A DNA stretch of 64,000 bases from the NCBI RefSeq assembly GCF_007556685.1, contig NZ_VJON01000001.1:62001-126000 (forward strand). The letters are read 5' to 3'. Position numbers and translations under genes: made by a program. Below are positions 32,432-40,329 of this stretch, piece by piece (position 1 is the stretch's first letter; the number at the start of each line of letters is the position of its first letter). The notes beneath the pieces are model-generated. The model did not search any database, was not told the origin of the DNA, and saw only the letters and a program-made list of their open reading frames with translations. This stretch comes from Tepidimonas charontis (GTDB lineage Bacteria > Pseudomonadota > Gammaproteobacteria > Burkholderiales > Burkholderiaceae_C).

Positions 32432-32884
32432 TCAGACGGTCTCGCCCAGCACCTGAACGTTGACGTCGACGACGACGTCGGTGTGCAGCGCCACCGACAC
32501 CGTGTAGTCGCCCACCATCTTCAGCACGCCGTGCGGCATACGCACCTGGGCCTTGCTGACCGGGAACCCGGCCTTGGTCAACTCGGCGGCGATGTCGTGG
32601 TTGGTGACGGAGCCGAACAGACGGCCATCGACACCGGCCTTTTGCGACAGCTTGACGGTGTAGCCGTTGAGCTTTTCGCCCAGAGCCTGCGCTTCGGCCA
32701 GCTTGGCCGCGGCGGCTTTTTCGAGCTCGGCACGCCGCGCCTTGAACTCATCGATGGCGGCTTGCGTGGCGCGACGGGCGCGACCGGTGGGGATCAAGAA
32801 ATTGCGGGCATAGCCGTCTTTGACCTTGACGATATCGCCGAGGTTGCCCAGATTGACGACTTTGTCGAGCAGGATGACTTGCAT
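32432..32884 (-). CDS. rplI: 50S ribosomal protein L9
   Basis: L9 binds 23S rRNA with its N-terminal domain and extends a long helix to a second domain. The 150-residue protein starts [28 protein letters not shown], the L9 signature, has the Ala/Glu-rich connecting helix (about 42-75), and the C-terminal domain around [14 protein letters not shown]. It is the last gene before the terminator at 32374-32400. Confidence 0.98.
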   Translation of the reverse strand: MQVILLDKVVNLGNLGDIVKVKDGYARNFLIPTGRARRATQAAIDEFKARRAELEKAAAAKLAEAQALGEKLNGYTVKLSQKAGVDGRLFGSVTNHDIAAELTKAGFPVSKAQVRMPHGVLKMVGDYTVSVALHTDVVVDVNVQVLGETV

Positions 32885-32898
32885 GGTATCGGGCTCCT

Positions 32899-33183
32899 TC
32901 AGACGCGGTGCTGGTCGGTGTACGGCAGCAGGGCCAGAAAGCGCGCGCGCTTGATGGCCGTGGCCACCTGGCGCTGGTAAATGGCGCGCGTGCCGGTCAG
33001 CCGCGCCGGGATGATCTTGCCGTTTTCGGCAATGAAGTCTTTCAGGGTTTCGATGTCCTTGTAGTCCACCTCTTCCACGCCCATGACGGTGAAGCGGCAG
33101 AACTTTTTGCGACGAAACAGCAGGTTGCTGTTGGAGGCGCGCTTAGGACGGTTGCTCTGCGAATTGCGTTGCGGTGCAGCCAT
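32899..33183 (-). CDS. rpsR: 30S ribosomal protein S18
   Basis: S18 binds S6 and 16S rRNA in the platform of the small subunit. The 94-residue protein contains [18 protein letters not shown] near 26-43 and the signature [27 protein letters not shown] near 55-81. The N-terminus is extended by about 20 polar residues. It lies 14 bases before rplI and 14 bases after priB. Confidence 0.98.
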   Translation of the reverse strand: MAAPQRNSQSNRPKRASNSNLLFRRKKFCRFTVMGVEEVDYKDIETLKDFIAENGKIIPARLTGTRAIYQRQVATAIKRARFLALLPYTDQHRV

Positions 33184-33197
33184 GATGATTTCCTTGA

Positions 33198-33518
33198 TTA
33201 CTCGATCGGCTCGATATGTTGGAGGTGGAAGACGACGCCTTTGCCCCGATAGGCCGCGGCCAGAAACCCCGTGCAGCGCAGACGCGAACCCAGCGACATG
33301 CGACCAAGGCGCAGTGCCGTTTCACCGAAGGCCACGGCCTTCAGGTTGAGCGCGACGCGACGCACGTGATCGACCTCGGTTTGCTGCGACTCGTGCTCCA
33401 GCAACACATCTTGCGCGGGCAAACCGGCCGGGGTGTAACGCAGAGGTGCCAGCTGCGCCAAGCGTGCCACCAGCCGCAGGTGGTTTTCCGACGGGGAAGA
33501 CGCCGACGCCGGGCTCAA
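33198..33518 (-). CDS. priB: Primosomal replication protein N (PriB)
   Basis: PriB is a small single-strand-DNA-binding OB-fold protein that helps PriA reload the replicative helicase. The 106-residue protein has the beta-proteobacterial pattern [20 protein letters not shown] near 15-34, LLEHES, and ends in the family-typical VVFHLQHIE. It appears to start with TTG at 33518, overlapping the rpsF stop as TTGA; no ATG or GTG near the family boundary is better. The location between rpsF and rpsR is conserved. Confidence 0.9.
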   Translation of the reverse strand: MSPASASSPSENHLRLVARLAQLAPLRYTPAGLPAQDVLLEHESQQTEVDHVRRVALNLKAVAFGETALRLGRMSLGSRLRCTGFLAAAYRGKGVVFHLQHIEPIE

Positions 33519-33877
33519 GCCGCGGCTTCCTGCTGGGCCTTGCGGGCCTCCTCGCGCTCGACGGCCTTCATCATGGCCGACGGGCCAGTCTCCGCCTTCT
33601 TCTTCTGCACGACCAGGTGGCGCAGCACGGCGTCGTTGAAGCGGAAGGCGTGATCGAGCTCATCCATGACCTCACGACCCGCCTCGATGTTCAGGCACAC
33701 ATAGTGCGCCTTCGACAGCTTGTTGATCTGGTAGGCCAACTGGCGACGCCCCCAGTCTTCGACGCGATGAATGACCCCGCCGCCGGCGGTGATCATGCTC
33801 TTGTAGCGCTCGAGCATGGCGGGCACCTGCTCGCTCTGATCCGGATGGATCAGCATGACGATTTCGTAGTGACGCAT
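33515..33877 (-). CDS. rpsF: 30S ribosomal protein S6
   Basis: S6 forms a dimer with S18 on the small subunit. The 120-residue protein starts [19 protein letters not shown], the S6 signature, and has [21 protein letters not shown] near 42-62. Its Lys/Glu-rich, Ala-ended tail follows. Start ATG 33877 is preceded by AAGGAGAG. It is the first gene of a four-gene operon. Confidence 0.98.
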   Translation of the reverse strand: MRHYEIVMLIHPDQSEQVPAMLERYKSMITAGGGVIHRVEDWGRRQLAYQINKLSKAHYVCLNIEAGREVMDELDHAFRFNDAVLRHLVVQKKKAETGPSAMMKAVEREEARKAQQEAAA

Positions 33878-33939
33878 GAACTCTCCTTGTGGCAAAACTG
33901 CTGCCCCGGCGTCAACTGGGTGCAGCAAGGAAGCCCTCT

Positions 33940-33945
33940 ATTATA
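33940..33945 (-). promoter_or_regulatory. Consensus -10 box of the rpsF operon
   Basis: TATAAT on the minus strand, 62 bases before the rpsF ATG. Unusually, it overlaps the TAA stop of the symporter gene upstream, so the promoter upstream half lies in that coding sequence. A weak -35-like TTGCGC stands at 33965-33970. Confidence 0.55.
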
Positions 33946-36013
33946 GCTGGGAGCGTGCCGGCGCGCGCAAGCGCTGCACCAGCTCGCGCACGGCCGCAGG
34001 CGGCGCCGGGGTCAGCAGGCTGACCACCACCAGCGTCAGCAACCCGGCTGGCACGCCGAACACACCCGCCGCAATGGGCGGAATGTCCCACCACAGGCGC
34101 ACCGGGCCACGCAACCCCAGCCATTCGTGCAACCAGGGGTGGGTCACGGCAATATAGCCCAGCGCCACCGATAGACCCACCACCATGCCAGCCAAGGCCC
34201 CGGCGGCATTGGCGCGAGACCAGAATATCCCCAGCACCAAAGCCGGAAAGAAGGCCGACGCCGCCAACGAGAAAGCGGCCGAGACGAGAAACAAGATATC
34301 GGCCGGCTTGTGGGCGGCCACATAGGCAGCCAACAGGGCCACCACCAGCAGCAATACTTTGGACAGCGTGACCCGGCGTGCGGCGTCCGCATGGGGATTG
34401 ATCGTGCGGTAGTAGACGTCGTGGCTGAGGGCGCTCGTGATCGACAGCAGCAGCCCGTCGGCGGTGGACAGGGCGGCCGCCAAGCCGCCCGCCGCCACCA
34501 GACCGGCCACCACATACGGCAACCCAGCGATTTCGGCGGCCGCCAATACGATGATGTCGGCGCCGATACTGATCTCGCTCCACTGCACGCGTCCGTCGCG
34601 GTTGACATCCTGCACCGACAACAACGCAGGATCGACCCGGCTCCACCCCGCCACCCACGACGGCAGGGCATCGAACGACACACCGATCAAACCACCGAAC
34701 ATCTCGGCCTTGACCAGCACCGCCAGGGCCGGAGCGGTCAGATACAACAAGGCGATGAAGCCCAAGCCCCAGACCACCGACTGCCGCGCCTGCGCCACGT
34801 CCGGCACGGTGTAGAAACGCACCAACAGGTGCGGCAGCGCCGCCGTGCCCAGCATCAGGCAAAACACCACCGCCAAAAATTGGCGCCGTGCAACGTCCGC
34901 AGCCTGCACGGGTGTGCCGGCGGTGGCGAAAGGCTGCGCCTGCGGCGCGACACCGCCCAGCGCCGCGCTCTGTGCCAAGGCACGCCGGTACTCGCGTTCC
35001 CACAGAGCTTGCGCCGTGGCGGCGTCGCGCGGCAGCTGCGCCAGCAGCCGCTCGGCCTCGGCGAGTTCGGCGGCGTCCGCCCCATACGACCCCAGCGAAG
35101 CGATCAGCTGCTCGATCTGCGCGCGCTCTCGCTGCAGGGCTGCGGCAGGGTCGCGCAAGCGCTCCTGTAGCACCTGCGCGCGGTGCAGCCAAATGCGCTG
35201 TGCGTGGCGCTCATCGGGACTGTCGGCCAGCGCCTGCTCGATGGCGGTGACCTGCTGCAGCTGCACCCCGTAGGTTAGCTGCGGCACCGGCGAGCCGGTC
35301 TGCTTCATCGACAGCCACACCACCGGCGTGACATACGCCACGATGAGCACGATGTACTGCGCCACCTGGGTCCAGGTGATGGCCCGCATGCCGCCCAGGA
35401 AGGAGCACACCAAAATGCCCCCCAACCCCAGAAAGACACCCACCTCGAAGGCCAGTCCGGTCAGGCGCGAAGTGATCAACCCGACCCCGTAGATTTGCGC
35501 CACCAGATACAGAAACGAGCACAGCAACAGCGCCACCACCCCCACCAGCCGCGCCGGCGCGCCGCCGTAGCGCGCCGCCAAAAAGTCCGGCACGGTGAAC
35601 TGCCCGAAGCGGCGCAGGTAAGGCGCCAGAAACACCGCCACCAGCACGAAGCCGCCACTCCAGCCCAGCACATAGGCCAAGCCACCGAAGCCCTGCAGAT
35701 ACAGGGTGCCGGCCAAGCCCAAAAAGGACGCCGCCGACAGCCAATCGGCTGCAATGGCCACGCCGTTGTAGAAGGCCGGCACCCGTCGTCCGGCCACGTA
35801 GTACTCCACCGGATCGATGGTGCGCGCCAAGATGCCGATCGTGGCGTACACGGCCAGCGTGGCCAGCAGGAACGTCACACCGATGGCGGTGCGCGAAACG
35901 CCCGCCCCCTCCAGCACCGCCAATACCCCCACGAATACCGCAAACGCCAGACCAAAGCGCAGATACAGCCGATCCAGTCGGCGGCGGGCATCCGGGTCCA
36001 TGGCAGCGCGCAT
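33941..36013 (-). CDS. Sodium/solute symporter, VC_2705 type, with long extracytoplasmic insert
   Basis: A 690-residue SLC5-type symporter related to acetate permease ActP. It has the family pattern VEYYVAGRRVPAFYNGVAIAADWLSAASFLGLAG near 64-97, and about 13 membrane helices. Between two helices lies a roughly 135-residue hydrophilic insert (about 236-371) rich in Ala, Glu, Gln and Arg that looks coiled coil. Further on, residues 469-480 form a canonical EF-hand loop (D-V-N-R-D-G-R-V-Q-W-S-E). Start ATG 36013; MDPD at 36001 is the alternative, and neither has a good ribosome binding site. No DUF4212 partner is adjacent, unlike the paralogue at 47240. The substrate is unknown; short carboxylates are likely by family. 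Confidence 0.85.
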   Translation of the reverse strand: MRAAMDPDARRRLDRLYLRFGLAFAVFVGVLAVLEGAGVSRTAIGVTFLLATLAVYATIGILARTIDPVEYYVAGRRVPAFYNGVAIAADWLSAASFLGLAGTLYLQGFGGLAYVLGWSGGFVLVAVFLAPYLRRFGQFTVPDFLAARYGGAPARLVGVVALLLCSFLYLVAQIYGVGLITSRLTGLAFEVGVFLGLGGILVCSFLGGMRAITWTQVAQYIVLIVAYVTPVVWLSMKQTGSPVPQLTYGVQLQQVTAIEQALADSPDERHAQRIWLHRAQVLQERLRDPAAALQRERAQIEQLIASLGSYGADAAELAEAERLLAQLPRDAATAQALWEREYRRALAQSAALGGVAPQAQPFATAGTPVQAADVARRQFLAVVFCLMLGTAALPHLLVRFYTVPDVAQARQSVVWGLGFIALLYLTAPALAVLVKAEMFGGLIGVSFDALPSWVAGWSRVDPALLSVQDVNRDGRVQWSEISIGADIIVLAAAEIAGLPYVVAGLVAAGGLAAALSTADGLLLSITSALSHDVYYRTINPHADAARRVTLSKVLLLVVALLAAYVAAHKPADILFLVSAAFSLAASAFFPALVLGIFWSRANAAGALAGMVVGLSVALGYIAVTHPWLHEWLGLRGPVRLWWDIPPIAAGVFGVPAGLLTLVVVSLLTPAPPAAVRELVQRLRAPARSQL

Positions 36014-36175
36014 AGGCGTGCTATTTTGCCGGCAGATAATGCGTCGCTGCCGACGACGTACCACACGCGCCGGATCGCCGTGGCCGCCATCGACCACCAC
36101 CGGCAGCGCCGCGCGTCTTTTTTGCGCGCTGCGCGGTGTACGATGCGATGGCTGGCATCCACCTGCGTGTAACCG

Positions 36176-37639
36176 ATGAATACCTCCGCTGCCACGCCAC
36201 GCGACACCGACGATTCGATCCGGCTGGCCACCCTGCCGGTGCGCGCACTGCTGCGTCGCGCGCCGGTGACGGTGGCGCCCGACACCCCCATCCATACCGC
36301 TGCCCGCTTGATGCGCGACGAGCGCGTCTCGTCGCTGCTGGTGGTGCACGAGAACCGCCTGATCGGCTTGGTGACCGACCGTGACCTGCGCAATCGCGTG
36401 CTGGCCGCCGGCCTCGACCCACAGTCGGCCGTGGTGGACGTCGCCACCACGGTGGTACAGACGGTGGACGTGGGGGACCATGCGTTCGATGCGTTGCTGT
36501 TGATGGCGCGCCTGAATGTGCACCACGTCCCGGTCCTGGACGACGGGCGCGTGGTCGGCATCATCACCGCCACCGACTTGCAACAGCAGCAAAGCAACTC
36601 CGCGGTCAACCTGGCCGGAGCGATCTACGCGCAGGAAAGCCTGGAGGATTTGGTGCAGGTCAGTGCGCGTATCGGCGAGCTGCAACGCCAGCTTGCCGCC
36701 GCCGGCACGCCCGCGCACGCCGCAGGACGGCTGGTGTCGGCCATGACGGACGCCTTGACCTCGCGGTTGCTGCAGCTGGGTGAAGCGCGCTTTGGCCCGC
36801 CGCCGGTACCCTACGCGTGGGTGGCGGCGGGCTCGCAGGCACGCAACGAGCAAACCGCCAAGTCGGACCAGGACAATTGCCTGGTGCTGGACGACGCTTA
36901 CGACCCGGCGACGCACGGCGCTTATTTCGAACGATTGGCACGCTGGGTGTGTGACGGCCTCAATGCCTGTGGCTATGTGTATTGCCCGGGCGAGATGATG
37001 GCAATGACCGACGCCTGGCGGCAGCCGCTGGCGCGCTGGCGCGCCTATTTCCGCCAATGGATCGAAGAGCCACAACCGAAGGCGCTGATGTTGACCTGTG
37101 TCTTCTTCGACCAGCGCTTCGTCCATGGCGAGCGGTCGCTGCTGGACGCCTTGCGCGCCGAAGTGCTGCAACGCACCCCCGGGCAACGCATTTTCTTGGC
37201 GCACATGGTCAGCAACGCGCTGACGCACCAGCCCCCACTGGGCTGGCTGGGCGGCATCCACACCATTCGCAGCGGTAAGCACGAGGGCACCATCGACCTC
37301 AAGCACAGTGGCATCGTGCCCATCATCGATCTGGCCCGGGTGTACGCGCTGGCCGGGGGGTTGCTGGCGGTCAGCACCCGCGAGCGCTTGGCGGGCGCCG
37401 CGCACAGTGGTGAGATCACCGCCGAGCGCACACGCGACCTGATCGACGCGCTGGACTTTTTGGCCGATCTGCGCATCCAGCACCAGGCGCGTTTGCTGGC
37501 GGAGGGGCGTGCGGCTGACAACTATTTGCACCTGCACGAGCTCTCGGAGCTGGAGCGCCGCCACCTCAAAGACGCCTTCACCGTGGTCAAAGAACTGCAG
37601 GGGGTGCTGGAGCGGCGCTACCTGGCTGGGCGGTTCTGA
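36176..37639 (+). CDS. CBS-domain protein with DUF294 nucleotidyltransferase-like domain
   Basis: A 487-residue cytoplasmic protein: two CBS domains (about 20-80 and 85-145; VSSLLVVHENRLIGLVTDRDLRNRVLA, VHHVPVLDDGRVVGIITATDL), a linker, a GlnD-like nucleotidyltransferase domain with GSQARNEQTAKSDQDN near 220-235, and a C-terminal DUF294 helical domain. CBS pairs bind adenine nucleotides, so an energy sensor is plausible. Many relatives begin with a cyclic-nucleotide-binding domain that is absent here. Relatives usually accompany VC_2705-type symporters and DnaQ-like exonucleases, as in this locus. Its start is 162 bases from the divergent symporter start; TACGAT at 36139-36144 may be the -10 box. 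Confidence 0.88.
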   Translation: MNTSAATPRDTDDSIRLATLPVRALLRRAPVTVAPDTPIHTAARLMRDERVSSLLVVHENRLIGLVTDRDLRNRVLAAGLDPQSAVVDVATTVVQTVDVGDHAFDALLLMARLNVHHVPVLDDGRVVGIITATDLQQQQSNSAVNLAGAIYAQESLEDLVQVSARIGELQRQLAAAGTPAHAAGRLVSAMTDALTSRLLQLGEARFGPPPVPYAWVAAGSQARNEQTAKSDQDNCLVLDDAYDPATHGAYFERLARWVCDGLNACGYVYCPGEMMAMTDAWRQPLARWRAYFRQWIEEPQPKALMLTCVFFDQRFVHGERSLLDALRAEVLQRTPGQRIFLAHMVSNALTHQPPLGWLGGIHTIRSGKHEGTIDLKHSGIVPIIDLARVYALAGGLLAVSTRERLAGAAHSGEITAERTRDLIDALDFLADLRIQHQARLLAEGRAADNYLHLHELSELERRHLKDAFTVVKELQGVLERRYLAGRF

Positions 37640-37750
37640 TGGCCGCCCGTCGGCGCTACGTCCCAGTGGGCACAGGCAACGGTGCGGGCGGCCGGCACCC
37701 ACCCGCACGGGCCGCCGTGGTGCCACACACGGGACGACAACGCCCCGGCC

Positions 37751-39958
37751 TCAATACGTCAGGCGCGCGTAGTAGGTGCGCTCCGCGGCCCGCCGCGCTT
37801 CGCCTAAAGTGCGGATACCCTGTTGCTGCAACAGCGGAATCAGGCGCAAAAACACCTCGGCCGTGACGATGGCGTCACCCAGGGCCGTGTGGCGGCCGAT
37901 GACATCGATGCCGAAGCGCTCGGCGATCTCCTCCAGCCGATGCGAGGGCTGCTCCGGATGTACCACGGCCGATAGCAGCAAGGTGTCGAGCACCGGCTGA
38001 TCGAATACGACGCCCGTGGTCTTTTCCTTGAGCTGCAAAAAACGCATGTCGAAGGCGGCGTTGTGGGCCACCAAAACGGTGTCGCGCGCAAACGCGTGAA
38101 AGGCCGGCAGCACCTGCGTGATGTCAGGCTGATCGGCCACCATCTCGGGCGTGATGCCATGGATCGGAATCGAGGCACGCGGAATCGTGCGACGTGGATT
38201 GACCAGCTGCTCGAAACTCTCATGCCGCAACAAACGGCCGTTGACGATGCGCGTGGCACCGATCTGGATGATTTCGTCTCCCTCGGAAGGGTTCAAACCG
38301 GTGGTTTCGGTGTCGAACACCGTGTACGACAATTGCTCCAGCGGCACATCGTCCAGCGCCTGAGTGGCGGGTGACACCCGGAACAGGTCGAAGTCATAAA
38401 ACTCGGGGCGACTGTCTGCCGCCGGCCGCACCAGCGCGGCGGCCACCGGCGCGGCGTCCGCCGGCTCGGCCGCCGGCAGTAGCAAGCGGAAAAAGGCTTC
38501 GCCCGCTGCTTGGTCGCACTCCACCCACAAGGCGGCGCCGTGCCGTTCGATGACGTCGCGCGCGCTGTAGGCCGTGCCCGCATCGCCCACGCGCAGCGGG
38601 TCGAGCTCCCAGCCCATCAGGGCCGACAAGGCCCCCTCGTCCCCCGCGTGCGGCCACACCACGTCCAGATGCACCTGCGCCCCGCGCGCGGCCGCCGGCG
38701 GCACGCGCTGCAGCCGCAACTGCAGCCTTTCCACCCCGCGTTCGTCATGCAAGCGTCGTCCCAGGGTGGCGATGAGCTGCAACAGCGAGAAGCTGTCGAT
38801 GCGCAGCCAGACGTCGGGCGCCACTGGCCCGCAGCCGACCTCCAGTCCGGGCAGATCGGCCAAGCGGCGTTGCAGTGCCGCGACCAGGTCGGCGCCGAGC
38901 ATATCCTCCATCGGCCACTGACTGCTCCACAGCGCCGCACCGTCCGCCACGCCACGCTGCAGCCGCTCGCTCAGCCCCGTGACTTCCTCGCGCGCCACAT
39001 CCAGCAAGCGCGCGCGCAGCGCTGGGTCAGCCTCCGGCAGCTCCAACACCTCCAGCGCCGCGCGCACATTGGCCAGGGCACGGCGCGCCCCTTCGGTCAG
39101 CTCCAGCCACAGCTGCTCGCGCGCCGCTGCCTGCTCGACCTCGCGCGTAATGTTGTCCAGCACCAGCACGAACCCGGCCAGGGGCGCTTCACCCACGCTG
39201 TCGCCGGCGGTGTCGCGCACCGGCGCCACCTGCACCCGCAACAGTTGCCCGCTGCGCGTGGTGGTGACGAACTGCGCACTGGGGTGGGCGGCGCCGCGCC
39301 GCAGCCGCTGGGCGATATTGTCCAGCGCGTGAGCGATCAGCGCCCGATCGAACACCGTGTAGATCGAGCGCCCCAAGCCGATCCACTCGCCGCCGGCGAT
39401 TTGGCTGGGCCCCGGCGACAGCGCCCGAAATTGCAGACGGGCCCGGTTGTTGTAGAGCAAGATACGGCCGTCGCGATTGCAGACGACCACGCTTTGCGTC
39501 AGCTCGGACATCAGCGCGGCCAGCCGCGATTTTTCCTGCTCGATATGGCGCGCGGCCTCGCGCACCCGCTCGTCGAGCTGGGCGCGCCAGGCCTCACGCT
39601 GCTGCACCAGCTGGTTGAACAACTGTGCCACACGCCGCACATCCGCCGGCCCGCGCTCGCGCAGGGCGGGGGCCGGGTCGGCGGTGAGCAGCACGCGCGC
39701 CTCTTCGGCCAGCCGACGCCAGGGGTGCACGGCGATGTCGAAGGCGCGCTGCAGCGCCCAGGCGATGCCCGCCATGCCCAACAACCACATCAGCAGCACG
39801 AAACCCCAGCGGTCCCCGAGCAAGTCGAGCATGCGCTGGCGCGCCTCGGGCTCCAGCGTAACGGCGATCAGCCCCACCGTCACCGCCAGCCAGGCCAGCG
39901 AAGCGCCGCCGGCGGCCGCCAACAGCCACCACAGGCGCGCATCGATGCGCCGTCTCAT
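37751..39958 (-). CDS. Membrane PAS/degenerate histidine kinase fused to a DnaQ-like 3'-5' exonuclease
   Basis: A 735-residue fusion. Two membrane helices (about 11-33 and 50-70) are followed by a HAMP-like region, a coiled linker (105-140), a PAS-like domain (about 145-260) and a kinase-like region (290-510). The phosphoacceptor site reads [14 protein letters not shown] without a His, and I find no N-box or Gly-rich ATP-lid motifs, so kinase activity is unlikely. Residues 545-720 are a DEDDh exonuclease with all catalytic residues: DTE (Asp549, Glu551), HNAAFD (His632, Asp637), and HTALGDA (His690, Asp695), as in DNA polymerase III epsilon. The stop of the response regulator gene upstream and this start overlap as ATGA. 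Substrate and membrane role unknown. Confidence 0.9.
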   Translation of the reverse strand: MRRRIDARLWWLLAAAGGASLAWLAVTVGLIAVTLEPEARQRMLDLLGDRWGFVLLMWLLGMAGIAWALQRAFDIAVHPWRRLAEEARVLLTADPAPALRERGPADVRRVAQLFNQLVQQREAWRAQLDERVREAARHIEQEKSRLAALMSELTQSVVVCNRDGRILLYNNRARLQFRALSPGPSQIAGGEWIGLGRSIYTVFDRALIAHALDNIAQRLRRGAAHPSAQFVTTTRSGQLLRVQVAPVRDTAGDSVGEAPLAGFVLVLDNITREVEQAAAREQLWLELTEGARRALANVRAALEVLELPEADPALRARLLDVAREEVTGLSERLQRGVADGAALWSSQWPMEDMLGADLVAALQRRLADLPGLEVGCGPVAPDVWLRIDSFSLLQLIATLGRRLHDERGVERLQLRLQRVPPAAARGAQVHLDVVWPHAGDEGALSALMGWELDPLRVGDAGTAYSARDVIERHGAALWVECDQAAGEAFFRLLLPAAEPADAAPVAAALVRPAADSRPEFYDFDLFRVSPATQALDDVPLEQLSYTVFDTETTGLNPSEGDEIIQIGATRIVNGRLLRHESFEQLVNPRRTIPRASIPIHGITPEMVADQPDITQVLPAFHAFARDTVLVAHNAAFDMRFLQLKEKTTGVVFDQPVLDTLLLSAVVHPEQPSHRLEEIAERFGIDVIGRHTALGDAIVTAEVFLRLIPLLQQQGIRTLGEARRAAERTYYARLTY

Positions 39959-40329
39959 GCCGGGTCTCCCAGCAATTCGCGCACGCGCTGCACCAAATCC
40001 TGGGTGGCAAATGGTTTGGTCAGGTAGGCGTCGGCCCCCAGCGCCAAGCCCTTGGCCACGTCGGCGTCACGTCCTTTGGCCGTCAGCATCACCACGCGCA
40101 GACCAGCCAGCGAGGCATCGGCGCGAATCGCCTGGCAGACATCGAACCCGCTCTTGCGCGGCATCATCACGTCCAGCAGAACCAGGTCGGGCCGCCACTG
40201 CATCACCGCGTCCAAGCCCTCTTCGCCGTCGCGCGCCGTGCGCACCTCGTAGCCGGCGCGCTTCATCAAAAACTCCAGCGAAATGAGGATGTTCGGCTCG
40301 TCATCGACGATCAAGACGCGTTTGCTCAT
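39955..40329 (-). CDS. Single-domain response regulator (CheY-like)
   Basis: A 124-residue receiver domain without an output domain: acidic pair Asp9/Asp10 in VLIVDDEPN, phosphoacceptor Asp53 in [12 protein letters not shown], Thr in MLTAKG near 82, and Lys in LTKPF near 104. It overlaps the 3' end of the symporter-kinase gene by 29 bases and the start of the exonuclease fusion by four, so it is the obvious partner of that kinase. Well-studied CrbS kinases work with CrbR, which carries a LuxR-type DNA-binding domain. Here the regulator must act through protein contacts or pass phosphate on. Confidence 0.92.
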   Translation of the reverse strand: MSKRVLIVDDEPNILISLEFLMKRAGYEVRTARDGEEGLDAVMQWRPDLVLLDVMMPRKSGFDVCQAIRADASLAGLRVVMLTAKGRDADVAKGLALGADAYLTKPFATQDLVQRVRELLGDPA

